A stretch of 64,000 nt of DNA, taken from assembly GCF_018390575.1 (NCBI RefSeq), contig NZ_JAHBCJ010000007.1, forward strand, positions 162,799-226,798, read 5' to 3'. Below are positions 1-7,322 of this stretch, piece after piece. The stretch's first letter is position 1, and each line of letters begins with the position of its first letter. The DNA is from Bhargavaea massiliensis. Its GTDB lineage: Bacteria; Bacillota; Bacilli; Bacillales_A; Planococcaceae. Under the pieces are notes generated by a model. It was not told where the DNA came from. It was given only the letters and a program-made list of their open reading frames with translations, and ran no database searches. A program made the position numbers and the translations under genes.

Positions 1-2
1 TC

Positions 3-218
3 GTCTCGCTGGGTGTCATCTTTCTGCTCGGGCTGGACGGAATCGTGGCACAGGCGCTCTTTATCGCAAGCTCGTTCCCGTCGTCCAGAAACAGTGCCCA
101 ATTTGCACTGGAATACAACAACTATCCGGAAGTGGCCGGCCAGATTGTGCTGGTCACGACGGTGTTCAGTGCGCTGACGGTCACAATGGCCGTCTATCTG
201 TCCAAACTGATCTTTTAG
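3..218 (+). CDS. AEC family transporter, C-terminal part (gene runs off the left edge)
   Basis: The window opens inside a gene; the last 71 codons are visible, reading in frame to a TAG stop. The peptide contains a hydrophobic segment, then ASSFPSSRNSAQFALEYNN, then a final hydrophobic helix ending in YLSKLIF. This pattern is typical of the C-terminal end of auxin-efflux-carrier/malate-permease (AEC) proteins, membrane exporters or permeases of organic acids. The next gene, a LysR regulator, starts only 12 bases downstream on the same strand, so the two are probably one transcript and the regulator may control the transporter. The substrate cannot be judged from this fragment. Confidence 0.75.
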   Translation, partial: VSLGVIFLLGLDGIVAQALFIASSFPSSRNSAQFALEYNNYPEVAGQIVLVTTVFSALTVTMAVYLSKLIF

Positions 219-230
219 AAAGGAGAACCT

Positions 231-1109
231 ATGAATCATCTGGAATGTGAACTATTGGATCAGCTATCCAGGCATCAAACGATCACAAAGGCCGCGGAAG
301 CCATGCAGCTTTCCCAGTCGACGATCACCAAGCGGCTGAAGCAGATGGAGGCCGGTTTTGACGTACAGATCGTCCACCGGGGAAAAAAGGGCATCCACTT
401 TACTCCGGAGGGGGAGTACCTTGCCGCGTGTGCAAGATCCATCCTGAAGGAAATTGAGGCGATGAAGGATACGCTGTGGAATATGGAAGAAGAGGTCAAA
501 GGGACGATCAAGATCGCCGTTTCAAACTTTCTGACCAGCTTTATGCTTTTTGATGTGATCCGCGCCTTCAAGGAAATGTATCCGGAAGTGGATTTCCGGA
601 TTACCACCGGATGGAGCCGGGACATGTATGAACGGGTCCGGAGCGATGAGGTGCATGTCAGCTTCATCAGGGGGGATTATCAGTGGCGGGGAAGAAAACA
701 TCTTCTCTTCGAAGAAACCCTTTGTGTGGCATCAAAAGAGCCGCTTCCGCTTGAGGCATTGCCGGCCGCCTCAAGGATCGACTATAAAAAGGACGCAAAG
801 CTTGCTGGGATGATCGACTCGTGGTGGGACTGGAACTTCCGTGAAATCCCGAAGGTCTCGATGGTCCTGGACAATGCGGAAAGCTGCAGGGAAATGATCC
901 GGAACGGCCTCGGCTACTCGATCGTCACGAGTCTCGTCGTCCGGGATATGGATGACATCCATAAGACTGAACTAAAAGACCGGGCTGGGAAACGGATTAC
1001 AAGAGGTTCGTGGATGTTCTGCAGGGAACAATCAATGGAGCTGAAGGCGGTCAGGGAATTTGTGGAATTCGTCGAAAATTATGATGCTGAAAGACACTCC
1101 GCAGGCTGA
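231..1109 (+). CDS. LysR family transcriptional regulator
   Basis: A 292-residue protein, the usual LysR length. Residues about 1-60 form the winged helix-turn-helix: LDQLSRHQTITKAAEAMQLS, then QSTITKRLKQME. The remainder (about 88-285) matches the two-lobed LysR effector-binding domain, beginning GTIKIAVSNFL. An AAAGGAG site sits at the normal distance before the ATG. It lies directly behind the AEC transporter gene, so it probably senses an organic acid or related metabolite; this is inference from context. LysR proteins usually regulate a divergent promoter, but here the neighbour is co-directional. The ligand is unknown. Confidence 0.93.
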   Translation: MNHLECELLDQLSRHQTITKAAEAMQLSQSTITKRLKQMEAGFDVQIVHRGKKGIHFTPEGEYLAACARSILKEIEAMKDTLWNMEEEVKGTIKIAVSNFLTSFMLFDVIRAFKEMYPEVDFRITTGWSRDMYERVRSDEVHVSFIRGDYQWRGRKHLLFEETLCVASKEPLPLEALPAASRIDYKKDAKLAGMIDSWWDWNFREIPKVSMVLDNAESCREMIRNGLGYSIVTSLVVRDMDDIHKTELKDRAGKRITRGSWMFCREQSMELKAVREFVEFVENYDAERHSAG

Positions 1110-1185
1110 GAAATCCGGTTGGACGGGACGTCCGGGCACCATTATCCAGTACAATAAGGGATAGAAATGACCAGAGGAGGATTCC

Positions 1186-1683
1186 ATGACCGACAGCTCA
1201 ATGATTCCACTTACAATGACCCGTACGTTTGCCAGCTTGCCGGAAAAGGTTTATGACGCATGGCTGGTGCCGGATAACTTCAGGAAGTGGCTGTTCACTG
1301 CAGAAAACACCAATCAGGTGGCCGAGAATCAACCGGAAGTCGGCGGAAGCTGGGAGATCATCGACCGACGTGAAGGAAAGAACTACAGGGCGATCGGAAC
1401 GTACTTGGAACTCAACCGGCCGAACCGGATTGTCATGACATTCGAAATGCCGCAATTTGGTGATGCGACCGACGAATTGATCATCAGCCTAAAGCCCGTT
1501 CCGGCCGGCACCGAGATGACCTTCACTCAACACATCACCGTTCCCCATGAGGAGGTGTGGGGGGAATCGGAGATTGGGAAGGCGCAGCAGGAATTCTATG
1601 ACAGTACAGAACAAGGCTGGAACCTGATGTTCCAAGGATTAAAGGCATTGTTGGAAACCGGGGAAAACCCCTATAAAGGATAG
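1186..1683 (+). CDS. AHSA1/SRPBCC-type START-like domain protein
   Basis: A 165-residue single-domain protein. It begins with the typical SRPBCC/AHSA1 pattern: MTRTFASLPEKVYDAWLVPD, then a Trp-rich strand (FRKWLF), a central GGSWEIIDRREG strand, and a C-terminal helix (EQGWNLMFQGLKALLE). These proteins form a helix-grip hydrophobic pocket; members act as ligand-binding or chaperone-activating proteins, but most bacterial ones have no assigned role. An AGAGGAGG site precedes the ATG. The macrodomain gene follows 47 bases downstream, so the two may be co-transcribed. No catalytic function can be read from the sequence. Confidence 0.85.
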   Translation: MTDSSMIPLTMTRTFASLPEKVYDAWLVPDNFRKWLFTAENTNQVAENQPEVGGSWEIIDRREGKNYRAIGTYLELNRPNRIVMTFEMPQFGDATDELIISLKPVPAGTEMTFTQHITVPHEEVWGESEIGKAQQEFYDSTEQGWNLMFQGLKALLETGENPYKG

Positions 1684-1730
1684 CTGAGCAAAGAAAGCCA
1701 AATCATCATCCATGAGAAGGAGCTGATCAA

Positions 1731-2636
1731 GTGGCACAATTGCCGATCAACGAATACGGGCCGGCCATCCACCTCAATGAACGGGTCATCCCGATAGAGC
1801 CGATCAACCCGCTGGACCGGGTGCGGGTAACGGATAGCCTGATCGATGCATTGGTGGGAGAGCCGGAAATGCCGGAAAGCGCCGAGGTTCCTGAGTCATA
1901 TGAAGAAAAGCGGAAACTCCTGAGAGGGCTCCTCAATATTCGGCCGCCATATCCGATGGAACCGGACTTCCTGAACAGTTTGGACGGGCTGTTGCAGCTG
2001 GAGCTGAAAGAAATGGGTGTGGTCAGATCCTCGTCGCTTCCGCTTGTATCGGAGCAGTTCCCGGAAGCTCCTGTTTCACACGGAGACAAACTGGCACTTT
2101 GGCAGGGGGACATCACGCGTATCGATACGGATGCCATCGTCAACGCTGCGAACGAGCAGCTCCTGGGGTGCTGGCAGCCGCTCCATGAATGCATCGACAA
2201 TGCCATTCATTCCGCCGCGGGCCCGGAGCTCCGGGAAGACTGCAACACGATCATGGCGATGCAGCAGGAACCGGAAAAAACCGGAGGTGCCAAAGTGACG
2301 AGGGCCTACAACCTGCCTTCGAAATTCGTCCTCCATACGGTCGGCCCGATCATTGAAGGCGGGCAGACACCGACAAAGGAAGAAACTGAACAGCTTGCTT
2401 CCTGTTACATAGCCTGCCTGGATGCCGCTGCGGAAGTGGAGGCCATCAGGACGGTCACCTTCTGCGCGATTTCCACGGGCGCCTTTGGCTACCCGAAAAG
2501 CGAGGCCGCACGTGTAGCGGTGGAGGCGGTAAGCGGATGGCTCGACCATCATCCGGACCGGTTCAGCATGATCGTCTTCAACGTATTCGCCGATGAAGAC
2601 GAAGCAGCGTATAAAAACGTATTCGGAGGAAAATAA
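1731..2636 (+). CDS. Zinc-containing macrodomain protein-ADP-ribose hydrolase
   Basis: A 301-residue protein with a GTG start after AAGGAGCTGATCAA. About 120 N-terminal residues of helical character precede a macrodomain (about 120-300) with the ADP-ribose-binding motifs GDITRIDTDAIVNAANEQLL and CAISTGAFGYPK. The insertion GCWQPLHECIDNAIH supplies Cys147, His152 and Cys154, the zinc-binding pattern of the Zn-macro/SirTM-associated class, which removes ADP-ribose from proteins. In Staphylococcus and Streptococcus such genes sit in operons with a SirTM sirtuin, a GcvH-like protein and a lipoate ligase. None of those partners is seen here, so this is a stand-alone copy. A bidirectional terminator follows at once. 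Confidence 0.9.
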   Translation: MAQLPINEYGPAIHLNERVIPIEPINPLDRVRVTDSLIDALVGEPEMPESAEVPESYEEKRKLLRGLLNIRPPYPMEPDFLNSLDGLLQLELKEMGVVRSSSLPLVSEQFPEAPVSHGDKLALWQGDITRIDTDAIVNAANEQLLGCWQPLHECIDNAIHSAAGPELREDCNTIMAMQQEPEKTGGAKVTRAYNLPSKFVLHTVGPIIEGGQTPTKEETEQLASCYIACLDAAAEVEAIRTVTFCAISTGAFGYPKSEAARVAVEAVSGWLDHHPDRFSMIVFNVFADEDEAAYKNVFGGK

Positions 2637-2669
2637 AAGCTGTGTGGCATAAGTGCCGCACAGCTTTTT
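2635..2669. terminator. Bidirectional intrinsic terminator between convergent genes
   Basis: AAAAGCTGTG(T)GGCA pairs with TGCC(G)CACAGCTTTT around a TAAG loop, with A- and T-tracts on both sides. It separates the macrodomain gene (+) from the RraA-like gene (-) and can serve both. Confidence 0.9.
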
Positions 2670-3288
2670 ACTTGGAGGCCGCCTTGTCCAGATAGCGGCG
2701 GACGGCATCGATGTCGCCCGCGACTTCACATTCGCGTGCCTCGTCTTTTTCCAGCTTGGCTAGTGCTTTCTGCAAAATCTCCTGTTCCTGTTCGCGCGGA
2801 ATGACGGTGACCCCATCCGCGTCACCGATGACCAGGTCACCCGGGCGGACAGCCGCGCCGCCGCACGAAATCGGGACATTCACTTCGCCTTCACCTGTCT
2901 TGCTGCTTGCCGCGACAGTCGTTCCCCGCACGAAAACCGGGAAGCCGAGTGCCTTGATATCGCGGACATCCCGGATGGCCCCGTCCACGACCAGTCCCGC
3001 AAGACCGAGCGTCTTCATCATGCCGACGACAAAATCCCCGGCCACCGCCTTGGTAAGATCCGCTTTTGCGTCCACAACTAGCACATCACCGGGACTTGCC
3101 GTCCGCATCGCGCGCAGCATCGCCGGATTGTCGCCGCCGGGAAGCTTCACCGTGACCGCGCGGCCCGCAATCCGGTATTCCTCGCGGAGCGGCTTAAGCG
3201 CGGCATCCATATTGTTCATCCCGCCCGTCGCATCGGAAATCGCCGTGGTCGGAATCGTTGCAAAGCGGACAATCAACTCGTCTGTCAT
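2668..3288 (-). CDS. RraA family protein (4-hydroxy-4-methyl-2-oxoglutarate aldolase/oxaloacetate decarboxylase-like)
   Basis: The ATG at 3288 is preceded by GGAGGCCAAAC, giving 206 residues; a further upstream in-frame start at 3306 lacks a site. The protein has the RraA/HMG-aldolase fold signature: TTAISDATGGMNNMDAAL near the N terminus, GDVLVVDAKADLTKAVAGD in the middle, then GLVVDGAIRDVRDIKALGFP and PGDLVIGDADGVTVIP. GDVLVVD plus DGxxRD are the metal and substrate-binding elements of the divalent-cation aldolases and decarboxylases in this family. Many members have no proven substrate, and the name regulator of RNase E activity applies to only some. It stands alone, facing the macrodomain gene. 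Confidence 0.88.
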   Translation of the reverse strand: MTDELIVRFATIPTTAISDATGGMNNMDAALKPLREEYRIAGRAVTVKLPGGDNPAMLRAMRTASPGDVLVVDAKADLTKAVAGDFVVGMMKTLGLAGLVVDGAIRDVRDIKALGFPVFVRGTTVAASSKTGEGEVNVPISCGGAAVRPGDLVIGDADGVTVIPREQEQEILQKALAKLEKDEARECEVAGDIDAVRRYLDKAASK

Positions 3289-3382
3289 TGTTTGGCCTCC
3301 ATCCACTAAGATACATTTATCCTATCAAAAGGGGCGGAATCTTCAAAACATCAATTGAACAAAAAAAGAACTCAAGATAAAT

Positions 3383-3414
3383 GTCTTGATTTCGAGATTA
3401 AATCATTGTATAGT
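3383..3414 (+). promoter_or_regulatory. Promoter with overlapping MhqR-like operator for the FMN reductase gene
   Basis: TTGATT (3386-3391), a 17-base spacer and TATAGT (3409-3414) make a sigma-A promoter. GTCTTGATTTCGAGAT (3383-3398) overlaps the -35 box and matches 13 of 16 positions of the B. subtilis MhqR site ATCTCGAATTCGAGAT as I recall it. A second inverted repeat, TCAAGA-N6-TCTTGA, lies at 3372-3389. The regulator identity is inference. Confidence 0.55.
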
Positions 3415-3454
3415 GAGTAACGTAAAGTAACCAATAACAAGGAGGCCAAACAAC

Positions 3455-4021
3455 ATGGCAGAAAAACTCAACATCGGCATTATCCTCGGCTCAACACGTG
3501 AAGGCCGCGTAAGCCCGCAGGTCGGACAATGGATTAAAGGCATCGCGGACGGCCGCGGCGATGCAAACTATGAAATCGTTGATATCGCTGACTACCAGCT
3601 TCCATTCCTCGGGACTACCGACGGCACGGAACCGGGCATCGCGAAATGGAACGAAAAGCTGGCGAGTCTCGACGGCTTCGTCTTCGTCGTACAGGAATAC
3701 AACCACAGCATCTCCGGGGCTTTGAAGAACGCGATCGATTTCGCCCGTGAAGCCTGGTTCGACAAAGCGGCAGGGATCGTCAGCTACGGTTCCACCGGCG
3801 GCGCGCGTGCGGCGGAACACCTCCGCGGCATCCTCGGCGAGCTGAAAGTGGCAGACGTGCGCACGCATCCGACACTCTCACTCTTCACGGATTTTGAAAA
3901 TTTCTCCGAGTTCAAGCCGGCTGAACTGCACCTCACGAACGTTACTGCCATGCTTGACGAAGTGAATGCATGGGCGGGCGCTCTGAAAACAGTCCGCGAA
4001 AAACAAGCAGTCACCAAATAA
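3455..4021 (+). CDS. NADPH-dependent FMN reductase family protein
   Basis: A 188-residue flavodoxin-like protein preceded by AAGGAGGCCAAACAAC. The FMN phosphate loop is GSTREGRVSPQVGQWI near the N terminus; the flavin/dimer region EYNHSISGALKNAIDFAREAW and the SYGSTGGARAAEHLR loop follow, as in YhdA/azobenzene reductase and quinone reductase relatives. The expected reaction is NAD(P)H-dependent reduction of FMN, quinones or azo/nitro compounds in the cytoplasm. The promoter carries inverted repeats resembling the operator of the quinone-sensing repressor MhqR, which fits an electrophile or quinone detoxification role. It is monocistronic, with a strong terminator behind it. Confidence 0.93.
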   Translation: MAEKLNIGIILGSTREGRVSPQVGQWIKGIADGRGDANYEIVDIADYQLPFLGTTDGTEPGIAKWNEKLASLDGFVFVVQEYNHSISGALKNAIDFAREAWFDKAAGIVSYGSTGGARAAEHLRGILGELKVADVRTHPTLSLFTDFENFSEFKPAELHLTNVTAMLDEVNAWAGALKTVREKQAVTK

Positions 4022-4032
4022 TTTAACATTGA

Positions 4033-4070
4033 AGCCCCGCTCTGCAGACGATCTGCGGAGCGGGCTTTTT
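4033..4070 (+). terminator. Intrinsic terminator
   Basis: AGCCCCGCTCTGCAG pairs with CTGCGGAGCGGGCT (one bulge, one mismatch) around ACGAT and is followed by TTTTT; it ends the FMN reductase transcript. Confidence 0.9.
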
Positions 4071-4134
4071 ATGGAGGCATCAATCGATTTCCGTTAAAAT
4101 ATGGTAATATACAGAAAAACGGGGGTGAAGAGAG

Positions 4135-4542
4135 ATGCTGCGAATGATTTTGACGGCAGTTCTGATCATATTGGCGATAGCGCTTTTTTCCTTGGTCATC
4201 CGTCGAATGATGGGTGTCAGACAGCGGAAGTGGTTTTCCTATGATCACATCAACGAGCGGCATAGGAAGCTGGAATGGAGAGTCCGGATCGGATTCATCA
4301 TCATCATCCTTCTTAACACTGTCATCGTCTTTGCAACAGGTGCTGTTGAGGATCCGCCCTGGTACATGGAAGTTTGGTGGCTGATCTTCGTCTTCGTGGT
4401 CGTGACCGAACTGCTGAGGGCTTATATGGAATACCGGTTCGTGGACGATCGAAAAGCAATGGCCGCTACGCTTTTTGAAGTGATCTTCGGTACGGTTCTG
4501 CTCGGCAGTGCAATCGCGACTGGTTTTTACGGATCGATTTGA
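4135..4542 (+). CDS. DUF4181 domain membrane protein
   Basis: A 135-residue protein with four predicted membrane segments: about 2-22, 49-70, 80-98 and 112-131. Between the first two lies RKWFSYDHINERHRKLEWRV, which matches the conserved cytoplasmic stretch of DUF4181 proteins found in Bacillales. The start follows GGGGGTGAAGAG. Its function is unknown. Just downstream lies the remnant of a methyltransferase gene, so the local gene content has been rearranged. Confidence 0.8.
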   Translation: MLRMILTAVLIILAIALFSLVIRRMMGVRQRKWFSYDHINERHRKLEWRVRIGFIIIILLNTVIVFATGAVEDPPWYMEVWWLIFVFVVVTELLRAYMEYRFVDDRKAMAATLFEVIFGTVLLGSAIATGFYGSI

Positions 4543-4554
4543 TGTGAGTGACTG

Positions 4555-4814
4555 GTTCGGATGTTTTGTGAAGGCCTTTGCGGTTTACCTGGCAGGGGGG
4601 CACGAGGTTACAGCTTACGACCAATCCGAAGTCGGCCTCCACAAAGCAAATCAGCTGGCCGAACGCCTGGGTGTTGCTATCGAAACACGGGCCATGGCTT
4701 GGCTCCCAAGACATTCCTCATTTTTACTGCGGGAAAGCAGACCGGCACGAAGGCAAAAGACATACCGGAACCGGTCATGTGATTCAGGGAGTCATCAAAA
4801 AGCGCATGGCTTAG
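4555..4814 (+). pseudogene. Remnant of a class I SAM-dependent methyltransferase (TehB-like)
   Basis: Three fragments in different frames resemble one methyltransferase. First comes the motif I/II region, YLAGGHEVTAYDQSEVGLHK then ANQLAERLGVAIET. A short piece, APKTFLIFTA, follows in another frame. A C-terminal part ends in RHEGKRHTGTGHVIQGVIKK, which matches the EG..HTG..AVVQ pattern at the end of TehB-like methyltransferases. The N terminus, the rest of the Rossmann core and a continuous frame are all missing, so no functional enzyme can be made. It sits directly behind the DUF4181 gene and before a strong terminator. The assignment rests on motif memory, not on an alignment. Confidence 0.6.
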
Positions 4815-4823
4815 CAACGTCTA

Positions 4824-4867
4824 AAATACCCCTTTCCGCAAAACATGGGTTGCGGAAAGGGGTATTT
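4824..4867. terminator. Bidirectional intrinsic terminator
   Basis: AAATACCCCTTTCCGCAA pairs perfectly with TTGCGGAAAGGGGTATTT. It lies between the methyltransferase remnant (+) and the LOV-STAS gene (-), and ends the latter. Confidence 0.9.
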
Positions 4868-4880
4868 GTATCGGGATGGT

Positions 4881-5660
4881 TCAGGAAAAAGAGCCGGCGA
4901 CCTTTGCGGTTTCCACCGCCTGTTTAAACGAGGAGAAAGCGGTGAGCGGGCGTTCCGATCCCGCCTCCGTGGCAATATCCCGTGCCGCTTTGGGAGAAAT
5001 CCCGGTGACGAACAGCCGGCAGCCCATCAGCCTCAGGACATCCTGGATATGCAGCAGGTCAAATACGGGTGTATCCTCATCCCAATAAAGTCCCGAAATA
5101 TCGATGATCACCGAATGGGAGTGGTGTTCCTGGACGTATTCGCTCAACTTGACCGTCAACCGGCGATAGCGCTCGACACTCATTTCCCCGTTCAGGGAAA
5201 TGGCCGCGATGCCGTCATCGATTTCCAGGACCGGCAGCGAGAGGCGTTCAATTTCACGTTCCTTTTCTTCCAGGCGCTTTTTCTGATGAATCTCCACTGT
5301 GACATCCGTCTGGGTGCCGATGAAGAAAAGACGTCCACCGGCACGGACAGGATCGATATGCACACGGTTCCAGAAAGGAGTGCCGTCTTTCTTATAATTT
5401 TTCAGGGTGACAGTGACGGAATTTTCTTGTCTGATCGACTCACGCATCTTCTCCACGGCTTCAGGGTCGGTATCTTTGCCCTGAAGAAACCGGCAGTTGT
5501 GGCCGATGGTTTCATCAAGAGTATATCCGGTCAATTTCTCGAATGTTTTATTGGCATAGATGATGGGGTGGTCTTCCTGTGAAGGATCGGTAAAAAGCGC
5601 GGCAGCCCGGCTGCCATCCAGCATGGCTTCCAGGAGTTTGATTTGAGTTTCCGGATCCAT
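4881..5660 (-). CDS. ytvA: LOV-STAS blue-light photoreceptor (YtvA-like stressosome protein)
   Basis: Counting from the ATG at 5660 (259 residues), residues about 5-115 form a PAS/LOV domain with the photoreactive motif GHNCRFLQGKDTDP. Cys56 is the residue expected to form the light-induced FMN adduct. NYKKDGTPFWN and FFIGTQTDVT are the usual flavin-contact strands. A coiled linker (about 115-140) leads into a STAS domain (about 145-250) with VIIDISGLYWDEDTPVFDLL. In B. subtilis YtvA this architecture joins the RsbR/RsbS stressosome and passes blue light to sigma-B. An upstream in-frame TTG at 5684 is possible but has no ribosome site; the GGAGGG before the ATG is 16 bases away, so the start is uncertain. 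An RsbR paralogue lies at 14.2 kb. Confidence 0.93.
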   Translation of the reverse strand: MDPETQIKLLEAMLDGSRAAALFTDPSQEDHPIIYANKTFEKLTGYTLDETIGHNCRFLQGKDTDPEAVEKMRESIRQENSVTVTLKNYKKDGTPFWNRVHIDPVRAGGRLFFIGTQTDVTVEIHQKKRLEEKEREIERLSLPVLEIDDGIAAISLNGEMSVERYRRLTVKLSEYVQEHHSHSVIIDISGLYWDEDTPVFDLLHIQDVLRLMGCRLFVTGISPKAARDIATEAGSERPLTAFSSFKQAVETAKVAGSFS

Positions 5661-5831
5661 TCGTCTGATGATGCATCCCTCCAAAGTCTATCGTCTCGAC
5701 TGTGTCTTATCGTAGCACAGTTCAGTAGAGAACTCAGACAAATATGAAAGTTTTTGTTGGTTCTATGGAATTTGCGGCTTGTGGGATGGTGTGCTTTCAT
5801 TCACTGAAACTCTGCCCGGCTGATAAAGAAA

Positions 5832-5864
5832 GAAGCATGCAGCCGGACTCCGGGTGCACGCTTC
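5832..5864 (-). terminator. Probable terminator of the glycerate kinase/permease operon
   Basis: GAAGC-TGCA-CCGG pairs with CCGG-TGCA-GCTTC (single mismatches between blocks) just past the permease stop; on the minus strand it is followed by TTTCTTT. Confidence 0.6.
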
Positions 5865-5870
5865 CCTTCC

Positions 5871-7322
5871 TTATAACCCGAGCCCCGTCCACTTCCAGTA
5901 GGTGAAGTAGAACAGCACCATGATTGCGATATAGGCTGGCGCGAGAAGGCTGCTGAGCTTTGCCAGATCCCTGGCGCTGAAGGAGCCATCACCTTCCTCG
6001 TAAAACAGGAGCAGTGCCTTGGAACTGACCGGCATCGTCAGGCAATAGTTCATGCCGATCAGCCCCAGGAATACGGCTGCGGCCGGATCGGCGCCGATGC
6101 TTTTCGCAGTCACGATCAGCGTCGGCACCAACACCACGGCGCGAGTTGTGTGTGACGTGATGTAAAGGTGGCTCGATACCGACACCGCGGCGAGAATGAG
6201 AACAAGCAGCCACTCGGGAGCCTGGCCGGCAGCCAGAAGCAGTCCGGACAGCTTTTCTTCGGCCACACTGACGACACCTGTCTGGATCAGGGCTGTGCCA
6301 AGTGCCGTAGCGGCGGCTACAAAGAGAATCAGATTCCAGGAAACCGACCGGATCCCGTCTTTGAATGACAGAATTCCATATCCGGGAACCATCGCCAAAG
6401 CGGCCCCTGCCATCGTTACAAACGCAATCCCGTAGCCATGGAGGCCGTCCGTCATCCAGCCGAGCAACATGACAGAAATCAGAAGGAGTGTCCGCTTTTC
6501 CGGATCGCTCATTTTTTCCGGGGTTTGCGGTGCGGGCAGGGAGTCTTCCGGAACACTGGCTTCCGATTCTCTTTTCGGCCACATCGTCAGCCGGATGGCC
6601 GCGACCGTGACCACTGTTGCGGCCGCAGCAAAAGGCACACCCCAGACCAGCCAGCGGACAAAAGAGATCGACTGTCCGGAAGCCGTTTCAAGCAGCCCGA
6701 TCCCGATCAGGTGTGAACCCGCTCCCAGAAGTGTCGCGGATGTGCTCATCAGGATCACCGAAGGGGCAAGGACCGAAAGAACCTGCCGTTCTCTGGGAGA
6801 AAAGCGGTTGCCGAGCTGGTTGAGAATGGGTCTGGCAAGCGCCGCCCGCCCGGACGTGGACGGGATGAAAAACGAAGTAGCGAAAAGCAGTGCGGTCAGC
6901 GCGTTCAGCAGGCTGCCTTTTTTCTCGAAGCGGCGAAGTGCCGAATGGGTCAGCCGGTCCGCAAGTCCCGAACGCGTAAAGGCTTCTCCGATGACAAAGG
7001 CCCCGATCATCAGCCAGACTACAGGCTCGGCCATCGACTGATAAAGCAGATCCGGTTCGCCCGCTTTCATCAGGATGATGAAGAGGACGAGGGAGAGGGC
7101 CACATACCCAGCGGGAAGCCGGGTGGCGGCCCAAAGGGTCATGGCGGACAAAAATGCAAAAAGTGATATTTTGGCATCATATCCGAGACTGCCCGCCGGC
7201 ACGATGAGTGCGGCATACAAAAGGTGAAGACCGGAAACCACGAGTACCGGCTTCGGTACTTTTTCTAACGATTCCGCTGTCCAGGACCTCTGCTTCCGGT
7301 GAAGTTCTGCACGGGTGGTCAT
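5871..7322 (-). CDS. SLC13/DASS-type anion permease
   Basis: A 483-residue polytopic protein with about 11-12 hydrophobic segments. It has the SLC13/ArsB-like layout of two similar halves, including FFIPSTSGRAALARPILNQL in the first and a matching TSHTTRAVVLVPTLI in the second; these hairpin regions bind dicarboxylate, sulfate or related anions in VcINDY-type transporters. The ATG at 7322 overlaps the stop of the upstream glycerate kinase gene (ATGA), so translation is coupled. The pairing suggests import of glycerate or a related carboxylate; this is inference from context, since family members differ widely in substrate. Confidence 0.88.
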   Translation of the reverse strand: MTTRAELHRKQRSWTAESLEKVPKPVLVVSGLHLLYAALIVPAGSLGYDAKISLFAFLSAMTLWAATRLPAGYVALSLVLFIILMKAGEPDLLYQSMAEPVVWLMIGAFVIGEAFTRSGLADRLTHSALRRFEKKGSLLNALTALLFATSFFIPSTSGRAALARPILNQLGNRFSPRERQVLSVLAPSVILMSTSATLLGAGSHLIGIGLLETASGQSISFVRWLVWGVPFAAAATVVTVAAIRLTMWPKRESEASVPEDSLPAPQTPEKMSDPEKRTLLLISVMLLGWMTDGLHGYGIAFVTMAGAALAMVPGYGILSFKDGIRSVSWNLILFVAAATALGTALIQTGVVSVAEEKLSGLLLAAGQAPEWLLVLILAAVSVSSHLYITSHTTRAVVLVPTLIVTAKSIGADPAAAVFLGLIGMNYCLTMPVSSKALLLFYEEGDGSFSARDLAKLSSLLAPAYIAIMVLFYFTYWKWTGLGL

